Positions 25,294 through 33,386 of a stretch of DNA of 34,247 nt are shown here, piece by piece; within the stretch, counting starts at the first letter, position 1, and each line of letters opens with the position of its first letter. Under the pieces are notes generated by a model. The model was not told the DNA's origin, searched no databases, and was given only the letters and a program-made list of their open reading frames with translations. Both the position numbers and the translations under genes were made by a program. The stretch comes from an uncultured Anaerolineae bacterium (GTDB taxonomy: Bacteria > Chloroflexota > Anaerolineae > Anaerolineales > Villigracilaceae): contig CAIVSQ010000064.1 of the NCBI GenBank assembly GCA_903908605.1, positions 1 through 34,247 on the forward strand, read 5' to 3'.

Positions 25294-26538
25294 ATGGATG
25301 ATTTCGTCGTCGGCATTGATGTAGGAACTACCAAAATTTGCACCCTCGTCGCCCGGGTTGAGCCAGATGATTCTCTGCGAATCATGGGTGTTGGCGTCGA
25401 ACCAGCCGAGGGCATTCGCAAGGGCGTGATAGTCGATCTGACCGCCGCCTCCCAATCGATCGGGCGCTCCATCGCGCAGGCCGAGCAAACTTCGGGGGTC
25501 AAGATTGAAACCGCCCTCGTCAGCCTGGCTGGCGCTCACGTGGCGTCCATCAACAGCCGCGGCGTTGTGGCAGTTGCAGGTCACACCGTGGAAGATTCGG
25601 ATATCGAACGCGCCATGGATTCAGCCCGCAGTGTGGCCATTCCCAACAGCCGCGAGGTCATCCATGTTATCCAACGCGGTTTCTCGCTGGATGGACAGGA
25701 TGGCATTCACCAGCCAATTGGCATGCATGGCTACCGCCTCGAGGTCGAGGCGCATGTGATCACCGCCGCCACAGCCACTGCGGAAAACCTGCGCCAGGCG
25801 GTAGGCGCAGCTGGAGTACGCGTAGCACAATTTGTGCTCAAACCACTCGCATCGGCCGAAGTGGTACTGACAGATACAGAACGCAACATGGGCGCAATTG
25901 TGTGCGATATCGGTGGCGGCACTACCGACCTTGCTATTTACGTCAATGGGGACGTATGGCATACCATGGTTCTGGCTGTCGGTGGCAACAATATTACCCA
26001 AGACATTGCGCATGGTTTGAGACTTCCTCTCAGCCAGGCGGAAGAAGTCAAGAAACTTCACGGCCATTCCGTACAAGCAGAGATCGGCATGGATGAGGCC
26101 TTCAATATCCTGCCATTTGGTGCAGAAACCCCCATGCGCATGAGCCGCCGGGATTTATCGCTGATCATCGAAGCCCGTGTGGAAGAAATGTTCGAGCTGG
26201 CCTTACAAGAGATCAAACGATCGGGCTATGACGGCCTGTTGCCCGCAGGAATGATCCTGACCGGCGGCACCAGCCTGCTTCCCGGCATTCGCCAGTCAGC
26301 CAGCAAGGTGCTCGGCATGCCCGTTCGGACCGCTCAGCCCGATAAGCTGCTGGGCTTGGCCGACAAGCTAAATTCGCCAGCATATGCCACCGGTGTTGGC
26401 CTGCTAACCTGGGCTGCCGCCCTTCAATCCCTCCCCATTTCATACCGGGATGGTCCCCAAAAAAGACGTTCAGTGCAGAAAGGAGACGGTGAAAATTGGA
26501 ATACAGTAAAAAACCTGATAAAACGCCTGCTCCCTTAA
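25294..26538 (+). CDS. ftsA: Cell division protein FtsA
   Basis: Actin-like protein tethering FtsZ to the membrane, 414 aa. The phosphate-1 loop VGIDVGTTKICTLVA begins at residue 6. The SHS2/1C region includes ALVSLAGAHVASINSRG. Phosphate-2 is VCDIGGGTTDLAIY, and the adenosine motif is GMILTGGTSLLPGI. The last residues NTVKNLIKRLLP form the expected short amphipathic membrane-targeting helix, separated by a charged linker. ftsZ follows after 91 bases that hold a separate promoter. Confidence 0.94.
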   Translation: MDDFVVGIDVGTTKICTLVARVEPDDSLRIMGVGVEPAEGIRKGVIVDLTAASQSIGRSIAQAEQTSGVKIETALVSLAGAHVASINSRGVVAVAGHTVEDSDIERAMDSARSVAIPNSREVIHVIQRGFSLDGQDGIHQPIGMHGYRLEVEAHVITAATATAENLRQAVGAAGVRVAQFVLKPLASAEVVLTDTERNMGAIVCDIGGGTTDLAIYVNGDVWHTMVLAVGGNNITQDIAHGLRLPLSQAEEVKKLHGHSVQAEIGMDEAFNILPFGAETPMRMSRRDLSLIIEARVEEMFELALQEIKRSGYDGLLPAGMILTGGTSLLPGIRQSASKVLGMPVRTAQPDKLLGLADKLNSPAYATGVGLLTWAAALQSLPISYRDGPQKRRSVQKGDGENWNTVKNLIKRLLP

Positions 26539-26570
26539 GTTTACAGTCTGCTTTCAACCTAACAGACCTA

Positions 26571-26599
26571 TTGACAGCAACAAAACATTATCGTATATA
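26571..26599 (+). promoter_or_regulatory. Internal promoter for ftsZ
   Basis: Consensus -35 TTGACA (26571-26576), then 17 bases, then TATATA (26594-26599). This sits in the only sizeable gap of the dcw cluster, about 30 bases before the GGAGG of ftsZ. It would let ftsZ be made at higher level than the upstream genes. Confidence 0.7.
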
Positions 26600-26629
26600 C
26601 TATAAGCGGTACTCATTTTTGGAGGAAAA

Positions 26630-27856
26630 ATGGAACTGAAACCTGTGGAAACTTTCGCCCGTATTAAAGTAGTCGGTGTTGGAGGTGCTGGATGCAACGC
26701 CGTCAACCGAATGATCATTGAAGGCATTCAAGGTGTGGAATTTGTAGCCATCAACACCGATGCCCAGGCACTTTTATTGGCAAAAGCCCCCACCAAAGTG
26801 CGTATCGGTGACAAGTTGACCCGCGGCTTGGGCGCAGGTGGAAATCCTGAAATTGGGCGCAAATCGGCCGAAGAAACAGCCGATGAACTATACAATGTGC
26901 TCAAGGGTGCCGACATGGTATTTGTCACCGCAGGTCTGGGTGGCGGAACCGGCACTGGTGCTGCCCCCGTGGTTGCGCAAATCTCCAAGGAAGTTGGCGC
27001 GCTGACCATTGGTGTCGTAACCCGCCCCTTCACATTCGAAGGTGGCCGCCGTATGCAGTCAGCTGAGACCGGTATGGAAATGCTTAAAGAACATGCCGAT
27101 ACACTGATCGTCATTCCAAATGACCGCCTGCTGCAAATCGTGGACAAGAAAGCCAACCTGAGCGATGCCTTCCGCCTGGCCGATGATGTCCTTCGCCAGG
27201 GTATCCAGGGTATTTCCGAGTTGATCACTGTCCCCGGTTTGATCAATCTTGACTTTGCCGATGTAAAGGCAATCATGTCCGAAGGTGGCGCAGCGCTGAT
27301 GGCAGTTGGTCACGCCGAAGGCGATGACCGTGCCCGCATGGCTGCCGAACAGGCCATATCCAGCCAACTGCTGGATATCACCATCGACGGCGCTCGCGGT
27401 GTACTGTTCAACATCACTGGTGGCCCCAACATGACCCTCTTTGAAGTCAACCAGGCCGCCGCCATCATCCGTGAAACCGCCCACCCGGACGTGAACATGA
27501 TCTTCGGCGCGGTGATCGACCCGAACATGGGCGACGAAATCCGCATCACTGTCATCGCCACCGGGTTCGAGCGCGCTTCTGCCCCACGCCGCATTGTCGA
27601 TCAGCGTCCAGCCACAGCCGGTTCTAACCGCACCCAGCCTGAAAAATCGCAGCCAATTTCCAGCGGGCTCCGTTCTCAAAGCGAACGCTCTCAACCGTCG
27701 CCAATCCAGGCTCCCGATACCCGCTCGCATGAATCGGTTTCCATCACCCCACCCGCTTCCATGCCTCCGGCCTCCATCAATCCACCGGAATTCAAGCCCC
27801 AGACTTCGTATCACGAAGATCTGGACATCCCGACCTTCCTGCGGAATCGCCGATAA
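26630..27856 (+). CDS. ftsZ: Cell division protein FtsZ
   Basis: Tubulin-like GTPase that forms the Z ring, 408 aa. GTP-binding signature [15 protein letters not shown] lies at about 102-116. The N-terminal [17 protein letters not shown] and the T7 loop [11 protein letters not shown] are intact. A Pro/Ser-rich variable linker spans about 320-395. The C-terminal peptide [12 protein letters not shown] (397-408) is the conserved site for FtsA and other partners. A strong ribosome binding site GGAGG precedes the ATG. It has its own promoter and is the last gene of the cluster, followed by a strong terminator. Confidence 0.97.
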   Translation: MELKPVETFARIKVVGVGGAGCNAVNRMIIEGIQGVEFVAINTDAQALLLAKAPTKVRIGDKLTRGLGAGGNPEIGRKSAEETADELYNVLKGADMVFVTAGLGGGTGTGAAPVVAQISKEVGALTIGVVTRPFTFEGGRRMQSAETGMEMLKEHADTLIVIPNDRLLQIVDKKANLSDAFRLADDVLRQGIQGISELITVPGLINLDFADVKAIMSEGGAALMAVGHAEGDDRARMAAEQAISSQLLDITIDGARGVLFNITGGPNMTLFEVNQAAAIIRETAHPDVNMIFGAVIDPNMGDEIRITVIATGFERASAPRRIVDQRPATAGSNRTQPEKSQPISSGLRSQSERSQPSPIQAPDTRSHESVSITPPASMPPASINPPEFKPQTSYHEDLDIPTFLRNRR

Positions 27857-27864
27857 TCATATAA

Positions 27865-27906
27865 CAAAAGAGGAGCGCAATCGATCGCGCTCCTCTTCTT
27901 TTTCTA
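27865..27906. terminator. Intrinsic terminator after ftsZ, likely bidirectional
   Basis: An 11-bp stem, AAGAGGAGCGC (27868-27878) with GCGCTCCTCTT (27887-27897), has an 8-base loop and is followed by CTTTTTCT. On the minus strand the stem is followed by TTTTGTTAT, so it can also end the convergent obgE transcript. Confidence 0.9.
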
Positions 27907-27968
27907 TCGATATTCTCACACGGTGAAATAAAATTACAGCGATAGCCTTGTCGTGTTGTCGACCCGCT

Positions 27969-29234
27969 TCAGTCCTGCCATTCCAGTTCGTAATCACCGA
28001 TCATAACAGTGTCACCATCTCTAACGCCTGCCTCGCGTAGGGCAGCTTCAATACCCAACACTTCCATCAATCGCTGGAACCGGCGCAGTGATCCGGCATG
28101 TTCAAAATAGGTCATGCGGGCGGTGCGTTCAATACCAGCACCAATCACACGCCATTCATTCGAACCTGCCCGCTCAACAGCAAACTGCTTGGGGTCATCC
28201 TTGGGGCGATAGACCGGAACAGGAACTTCCGTATCAGCCAAAACCGGCGTGTTTGCCAGTTGGTTAACAGCCCGGTAAAGCAGGTCGCGAATGTCTGTGC
28301 GTGCCATAGCAGATACCGCCAGAAGCTCGTAACCGCGACTTTTTAGCTCCTTTTTCAGCTTGGGGAACATCTCTACGGCTTCTGCCTGGTCCATCTTATT
28401 TAAAGCCACAATTTGCGGTTTTTTTGATAAGTTTGGATCAAATAGAGCCAGTTCGCCATTGGTCTGGCTAAAATCGGCCAGGGGATCACTGGAAAGACCA
28501 TCCAGTAAATGGATGAGAACACGGGTTCGTTGAATATGTCGTAGGAAATCATGGCCCAGCCCGGCGCCCTGGCTGGCACCCTCGATTAACCCAGGGATAT
28601 CCGCCAATACAACGGTGGTTTCTTCATCGACCTTGGCAACACCCAGGTTTGGTTCAAGCGTAGTGAATGGATACGGTGCGATCTTGGGTTTCGCATTGGT
28701 CAAGACCGAAAGAAGAGTCGACTTGCCAGCATTCGGAACGCCAATAATGCCAATATCCGCGATCAATTTCAATTCGAAGCGCAGGTTTTTTTCTTCGCAG
28801 GGTTCCCCTTTTTCACCAATGCGAGGAGCCTGGTTGCGCGAGGTGGCAAAGTGCTGGTTACCGCGTCCACCACGCCCGCCCTTGCAAATGACCAGGCGCT
28901 GACCTGATTCGGTCATATCTCCCAGCAATTCACCTGTCAGAACATCAAAGATGGCTGTGCCAGGTGGCACAGGGATAATCAGGTCCTCAGCATTGCGGCC
29001 TGACATGTTGTTCGGGCCACCGCCTTTTCCATCCTCCGCCAGAAAACGCATATTATGACGATAGCTGGATAGGGTATTCATGGTGGCCCTGACCTCAATG
29101 ATCACATCACCACCATTGCCGCCATCACCACCATCCGGGCCACCGCGTGAAACAAATTTTTCACGGTGAAAATGAACCATACCATTACCACCGGTTCCAG
29201 AACGTACGAAAATTTCAGCTTGATCGATAAACAT
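27969..29234 (-). CDS. obgE: Obg-family GTPase ObgE/CgtA
   Basis: Ribosome-associated GTPase, 421 aa. The glycine-rich N-terminal Obg domain spans about 2-158 (GTGGNGMVHFHREKFVSRGG, then GGDGGNGGDV). The G domain has G1 GVPNAGKST (165-173), the G2/G3 region with DIPGLIEGA, and G4 NKMD. The C-terminal part (about 345-420) fits an OCT domain (WRVIGAGIERTARMTYFEHAGSLRRFQRLMEV), as in Gram-positive and Chloroflexota Obg proteins. The start ATG at 29234 has only a weak purine-rich site upstream. A perfect -10 TATAAT is seen about 55 bases further up. Confidence 0.95.
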   Translation of the reverse strand: MFIDQAEIFVRSGTGGNGMVHFHREKFVSRGGPDGGDGGNGGDVIIEVRATMNTLSSYRHNMRFLAEDGKGGGPNNMSGRNAEDLIIPVPPGTAIFDVLTGELLGDMTESGQRLVICKGGRGGRGNQHFATSRNQAPRIGEKGEPCEEKNLRFELKLIADIGIIGVPNAGKSTLLSVLTNAKPKIAPYPFTTLEPNLGVAKVDEETTVVLADIPGLIEGASQGAGLGHDFLRHIQRTRVLIHLLDGLSSDPLADFSQTNGELALFDPNLSKKPQIVALNKMDQAEAVEMFPKLKKELKSRGYELLAVSAMARTDIRDLLYRAVNQLANTPVLADTEVPVPVYRPKDDPKQFAVERAGSNEWRVIGAGIERTARMTYFEHAGSLRRFQRLMEVLGIEAALREAGVRDGDTVMIGDYELEWQD

Positions 29235-29289
29235 TTCTTACATTTCTCACTAATCTGACTGGTCACAGTCCGAACAAAAAAGGATTGGG

Positions 29290-29295
29290 ATTATA
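29290..29295 (-). promoter_or_regulatory. Probable -10 of the obgE promoter
   Basis: Read on the minus strand this is TATAAT, about 55 bases ahead of the obgE ATG. No good -35 is visible at 16-18 bases. Two copies of GACTGGTCA (29257-29265 and 29322-29330) flank it, which may be operators for a regulator. Confidence 0.45.
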
Positions 29296-29370
29296 CCCCA
29301 ACCTGTTGATTGTACCATCCCGACTGGTCAGATCAGGCCATATTGTCCATTAATAGCAATGTCCAATTAA

Positions 29371-29403
29371 TAATGGGCTGGATGTTTGGCATCCAGCCCA
29401 TTA
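29371..29403 (-). terminator. Stem-loop after the cDPGS-like gene
   Basis: A 13-bp perfect stem, TAATGGGCTGGAT (29371-29383) with ATCCAGCCCATTA (29391-29403), loop 7 bases, lies 34 bases downstream of the minus-strand GTPase stop. The following sequence (ATTAATT) is AT-rich, with no long T run, so it is a moderate terminator or a 3' stabilising hairpin. Confidence 0.55.
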
Positions 29404-29436
29404 AAAAGTACTGGTTTCTGGCTTTAAAAAGCCGGG

Positions 29437-30761
29437 TTAGGCCTTCCGACCGAATTTCTTCATCAACAAATCCGCCAGGGTGGGTTGGCCAATTTCCTGT
29501 AGTTCATACCGAACGCGCTGGTACGGCTTGTTGATTTTGATGATACGGGTCAGGTCAATCGGGGTACCAATGATTACCAGGTCCACATCCGAGGCGTTGA
29601 TGGTTGCTTCCAAATCACGGGTTTGAGCCTCGCCATAGCCCATCGCAGGCAAAATCGCACCTGTCTTGGGATACTTGACATAGGTTGCTGCGATTGATTT
29701 GACCGCAAATGGACGCGGGTCGACAATCTCGGCGGCGCCAAAACGGCGGGCTGCCACATAGCCAGCCCCGTAAGCCATTTCACCATGGGTCAGGGTGGGG
29801 CCATCTTCCACCACCAAAACACGCTTGCCCTGGATCGCGGCAGGGTCATCCACAAACAGCGGTGAAGCGCCTTCAATGACCACAGCACCCGGGTTGAGGC
29901 GGCGCAGGTTCTCACGGACCTGGATAACCTTTTCTGGGTCAGCCGTATCAACCTTGTTGATTACAAACACATCTGCCATCCGGACATTGGTTTCACCGGG
30001 GTAGTACGTGCTCTCATGCCCGGCACGGTGAGGATCGGCGACCACGATCTGGTAATCGGACACATAAAATGAGAAGTCATTGTTGCCGCCATCCCACAAA
30101 TAATATCCACTTCCTTCTCAGCCTGGCGCAGGATTTTTTCATAATCGACACCTGCGTACACAATAACACCGTTATCGATATGAGGTTCGTATTCCTCGCG
30201 CTCTTCGATCGTACATTCATGCTCATCGAGATCGCCATAATCGGCGAAGCGCTGCACTTCCTGGCGAACAAGGTTGCCATAGGGCATCGGGTGCCTGATA
30301 GCCGCCACCTTGTAACCCATTTCGCGCAGGATTAATGACACACGCCTGGTGGTCTGCGATTTCCCAGAACCTGTACGCACCGCGCACACAGAAATTACTG
30401 GCTTGGTGGATTTAATCTGTGTGTAGTGGGTGCCCATAATACGGAAATCCGCGCCCAATGCGTTGACCTGTGAAGCCTTGTGCATGACATATTCATGCGG
30501 CAAGTCAGAATATGCAAAAACCACCTGCTCAACCCCAAATTTCTTAATCAACTCTGGCAGGTCAGACTCGGCATAAATGGGGATTCCAGCAGGATATAAA
30601 TCACCGGCCAACTCCCGCGGGTATTGACGTCCATCAATATCGGGGATCTGAGTGGCGGTAAATGCTACAACTTCATACTCCTTGTTTCCACGGAAAAAGG
30701 TGTTGAAATTGTGGAAGTCGCGTCCGGCGGCTCCCATGATGAGGGTTTTGATGGGGGACAT
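29437..30761 (-). pseudogene. Cyclic 2,3-diphosphoglycerate synthetase-like GTPase, split by one-base frameshift
   Basis: Two minus-strand frames together make one protein of about 441 codons of the COG2403 type (predicted GTPases related to archaeal cyclic 2,3-diphosphoglycerate synthetase). The first part (from ATG at 30761, AGGAG upstream) has KTLIMGAAGRDFHNFN and the P-loop AVRTGSGKSQTTRRV at about 127-141, and runs well to EKEVDII. The frame then breaks. The other frame takes up WDGGNNDFSFYVSDYQIVVADPHRAGHE and includes VINKVD, ending at 29437. Restoring one T to the T run at 30098-30100 (giving DIILWDGGNND) would join them. The junction does not look like a slippery heptamer. It is either a consensus error or a recent loss. 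Function in bacteria is uncertain. Confidence 0.8.
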
Positions 30762-30876
30762 GCAGGTTCTCCTGTGCAGAAAAGATGAAATTCAGCCTGT
30801 CTCCGGTTTAATAGTCACACTGGTGGCTTAAAAACTAAACCACAGCAGATACCCAGCGCTTTTTAGGGAATCTGTT

Positions 30877-30943
30877 GCCCTGTATTCAGGGCATCCTGTG
30901 ACAAAACAGGAAATTGCTGATTTTCGCAGCGGAAAAAACCGCT
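30877..30943 (-). other. Three short tandem stem-loops between argS and the cDPGS-like gene
   Basis: Downstream of argS lie three small hairpins: GCCCTG/CAGGGC with tetraloop TATT (30877-30892), TCCTGT/ACAGGA (30894-30911), and AGCGG/CCGCT with a loop rich in A (30928-30943). None has a clear T tract on the minus strand. They may cooperate as a weak terminator or leader structure. Confidence 0.4.
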
Positions 30944-30946
30944 ACG

Positions 30947-32773
30947 TCACATCACTTCTGGGGCTGTGATGCCCAAAAGCGCCAAGGCATTGGCGATCGT
31001 TTGTTTTGCGGCAGCGACCAGGCGCAAGCGCGCAAAACTGACCGACTTGTCGTCGGCCTGGAGAACCGGTACAGCATGATAGAAACTATGAAACGTGTTA
31101 GCCAAGTCATACACGTAAGCAGCGATGATCATGGGGCGGTATTCACTGGCAGACTGTTGGACCAACGCAGGAAAACGCGTAATCTGTTCAATCAGTTCAA
31201 TCTCATGATTTGTCAACACGTAATTGAACGCCGCAGTGGGGACTTCACCTTCCGGAAGATTATTTTCATTCCGATATTTTTTAAGGATGGAATTGGCGCG
31301 CACATAAGCATTTTGGATATACGGACCCGTACGGCCATCAAAACTAAGAGCCTCATTTACATCAAAAACGATATCCTTGTTGTTATCCACACACAACATG
31401 GAATATGTCAGAGCGCCCAAGCCAATTTTCCTGGCGACACCGGCCCGCTCAGCCTCAGCCATTCCAGGGTTCTTTTCAGCGATCACGTTCAACACACGCT
31501 GCACAGCTTCGTCGTAAACTTCTTTGAACAAAACCACCCGCCCGCGGCGAGCGGACATGGCGCCCTCGGGTAAACTGACGTATCCATAAGAGAGGTGGTA
31601 GCATTTCTCAGACTGGGGGAAACCCCACAGTTTGAGGATGGCAAATGTCTGCTGCATATGCAACGACTGGCGCACGTCAATCACGTAAATCGAGCGATCG
31701 ACATGGTACTGTTCGAATTTCACCTTTGCCAGGGCAAGATCCTTGGTAAGGTACAGGCTGGTACCATCTGAGCGCAGGATGACATTTGTTCGGTATTTTT
31801 CCTTGGTCAGGCCAAGTTTTTCATCAATTTTCACAATGACCGCTCCACCATTGGGGCGTTCATCCGTCGCGATATCCCGCGCAATCAATTCATCGACAAT
31901 TGCCTTGGAGGGTTCATCCACTTCGCTTTCATAAAACCATACGTCAATCTTGGTGGAAAGCATGTCAAGGATATCCCGTAATTCCTGCAGGCTCCATTCG
32001 CGTGTTTCCAACCAGAGCTTGCGCACTTCGGGGTCACCGGCATCCCATTTGCGATATATCTCCCGCCGCTCAAGGTCATAGGCTTCCCGACGAGCGATAT
32101 CCTCGTCAGTTTCACCCTCTTTTTTTTCGAGCAGGCGAGTCGCTTCAACATAAATGTTCGCCAACCACTGACCGCGTTCGTGGATCCCCTGGGGCTCTTT
32201 ACCCCGGTAAAATTTATCATAAGCCCAAATAACGGTAATCACCCCCAGGCCAATATCACCTGGATAGGATGCGCGAATGGTTTCATAACCAGCGAACTCA
32301 ACTATCCGGGCAAGTGACTCACCGAGCATGGTATTCCGTGCATGTCCAATATGAAAAGAGTGATGAGTGTTGGGCTGGGCGTATTCCACCATCACGCGCT
32401 CATTTTTCCTGGATCCAACTCCAAAATGAGCTCCACCATCCAGTACAGCATTTACCACGCGAGCAGCATATTCCAGGGTTGAAAAGTACAGGTTCAAGTA
32501 AGCTTTAACCGCATCGATATGACTGATATTGGGGATTGATCCAATATACTCTTTAACCTTGACCGCGATTTCGGCCGCTCGCAGCGGAACCGGCACACCA
32601 CTGCCTTTCCCGGCTTTTGCTTCATTCGCAGCCATCTGGAAAAAGGACACAGAAATTCCCCATTCACCGCTGAAGGGAATTGGAGCCCACCTCAGTTCAG
32701 TTTCGGGAATATCGTTTTCTGCGCAAAATGTTTTTATTTTCGATTCGATGGCTTGCTGTTCGAGCTCAAACAT
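30947..32773 (-). CDS. argS: Arginyl-tRNA synthetase
   Basis: Class I aminoacyl-tRNA synthetase charging tRNA-Arg, 608 aa, somewhat longer than the usual 550-590. An N-terminal additional domain (about 1-115) is followed by the catalytic core: VEYAQPNTHHSFHIGHARN with the HIGH motif at 141-144. The blocks LRSDGTSLYLTKDLALAK, HLSYGYVSLPEG and MSARRGRVV are as in ArgRS. As in many ArgRS enzymes, a standard KMSKS is absent. The anticodon-binding alpha-helical domain ends LALLGITAPEVM. AAGGTG lies upstream of the ATG, and an extended -10 (TGTTATAAT) lies 30-40 bases further. Confidence 0.95.
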   Translation of the reverse strand: MFELEQQAIESKIKTFCAENDIPETELRWAPIPFSGEWGISVSFFQMAANEAKAGKGSGVPVPLRAAEIAVKVKEYIGSIPNISHIDAVKAYLNLYFSTLEYAARVVNAVLDGGAHFGVGSRKNERVMVEYAQPNTHHSFHIGHARNTMLGESLARIVEFAGYETIRASYPGDIGLGVITVIWAYDKFYRGKEPQGIHERGQWLANIYVEATRLLEKKEGETDEDIARREAYDLERREIYRKWDAGDPEVRKLWLETREWSLQELRDILDMLSTKIDVWFYESEVDEPSKAIVDELIARDIATDERPNGGAVIVKIDEKLGLTKEKYRTNVILRSDGTSLYLTKDLALAKVKFEQYHVDRSIYVIDVRQSLHMQQTFAILKLWGFPQSEKCYHLSYGYVSLPEGAMSARRGRVVLFKEVYDEAVQRVLNVIAEKNPGMAEAERAGVARKIGLGALTYSMLCVDNNKDIVFDVNEALSFDGRTGPYIQNAYVRANSILKKYRNENNLPEGEVPTAAFNYVLTNHEIELIEQITRFPALVQQSASEYRPMIIAAYVYDLANTFHSFYHAVPVLQADDKSVSFARLRLVAAAKQTIANALALLGITAPEVM

Positions 32774-32805
32774 ACTTCACCTTGAAGAATAAAGATTATT
32801 AAATG

Positions 32806-32814
32806 ATTATAACA
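32806..32814 (-). promoter_or_regulatory. Extended -10 promoter element for argS
   Basis: On the minus strand the sequence reads TGTTATAAT, a perfect -10 (32806-32811) with the TGn extension, about 33 bases before the argS ATG. The -35 region is poor, as is common with extended -10 promoters. The remaining gap up to 32923 shows nothing else clear. Confidence 0.6.
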
Positions 32815-32922
32815 CCCGGCAAGACACCGTTTGGTAATTAAGACATTGAACAAAACAAATGGTGACTTTTGACATAAAGCCGTCCAGATAATACACAAAC
32901 GCTCCACATCAATGCAACATGG

Positions 32923-32969
32923 AAAAACACTTAAGGCGGAAGCTAAGCGCTTCCGCCTTAAGTGTTTTC
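32923..32969 (-). terminator. Strong terminator after rpsT
   Basis: A 19-bp perfect stem joins 32924-32942 with 32950-32968, loop CTAAGCG. The minus strand continues TTTTTCC. It lies 17 bases after the rpsT stop. It is symmetric and could stop transcription from either side. Confidence 0.93.
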
Positions 32970-32985
32970 AAAATTATTATTGAAA

Positions 32986-33249
32986 TTACTTCGCGCTGGC
33001 GGCAGCAAGCGCCTTCATCAGGCGGCTTTTGCGACGGGCGGCATTGTTCTTGTGGATGACACCCTTTTCAGCGGCCTTATCCAAGCGGCTAATGGCTTCG
33101 ATAATGGTAGCCTGGTCGGGTTTGCCAGTGTCAATGGAAACGCGGGCATCACGAACTGCGGCGCGAGCGGCGCCACGGAAAGTACGATTGCGCAAGCGAC
33201 GTTTTTCGTTCTGACGATCACGCTTGATCTGCGATTTGATGTTTGCCAA
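32986..33249 (-). CDS. rpsT: 30S ribosomal protein S20
   Basis: Primary 16S rRNA-binding protein of the small subunit, 87 aa, usual size. The very basic sequence begins MANIKSQIKRDRQNEKRRLRN and ends KNNAARRKSRLMKAL, both typical of S20. The start codon is TTG at 33249, with GGAGG 7 bases upstream; no ATG is in frame near it, and family alignment starts exactly here. E. coli rpsT also uses UUG, where the weak start is tied to feedback control by S20 (family knowledge), so similar autoregulation is plausible. A promoter and a short leader precede it, and a strong hairpin terminator follows. Confidence 0.96.
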   Translation of the reverse strand: MANIKSQIKRDRQNEKRRLRNRTFRGAARAAVRDARVSIDTGKPDQATIIEAISRLDKAAEKGVIHKNNAARRKSRLMKALAAASAK

Positions 33250-33289
33250 AGTAGTTCCTCCGAATATGATTCCAATACAACGGCCGAGA

Positions 33290-33318
33290 ATTTTAACCGA
33301 GAGTGGTTGATTTGTCCA
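33290..33318 (-). promoter_or_regulatory. rpsT promoter
   Basis: On the minus strand: -35 TGGACA (33313-33318), 17-base spacer, -10 TAAAAT (33290-33295). Each differs from consensus by one base. The predicted start leaves a leader of about 33 bases before the TTG start. Confidence 0.65.
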
Positions 33319-33323
33319 GTATG

Positions 33324-33348
33324 AATGTCCAAATCCGTTTTGGACATT
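33324..33348. other. Hairpin between LysM-gene terminator and rpsT promoter
   Basis: Perfect 10-bp inverted repeat AATGTCCAAA (33324-33333) with TTTGGACATT (33339-33348), 5-base loop. It lies just upstream of the rpsT -35 and could be a regulator-binding dyad, or a second part of the terminator of the LysM gene. Confidence 0.45.
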
Positions 33349-33350
33349 GG

Positions 33351-33384
33351 AAAAACTCCCACCGCCAGGCGGCAGGAGTTTTTT
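33351..33384 (-). terminator. Terminator after the LysM gene
   Basis: Stem AAAAACTCC (33351-33359) with GGAGTTTTT (33375-33383), with further GC pairing inside. On the minus strand the stem is followed by the T run that forms its outer pairs. It begins three bases after the LysM gene stop. Confidence 0.75.
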
Positions 33385-33386
33385 AT

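Noticed and set aside
30090-30110. Programmed -1 frameshift as the cause of the split GTPase gene
   Set aside because: The bases around the junction do not form an X-XXY-YYZ slippery site and no downstream pseudoknot is evident, so an indel is more likely.
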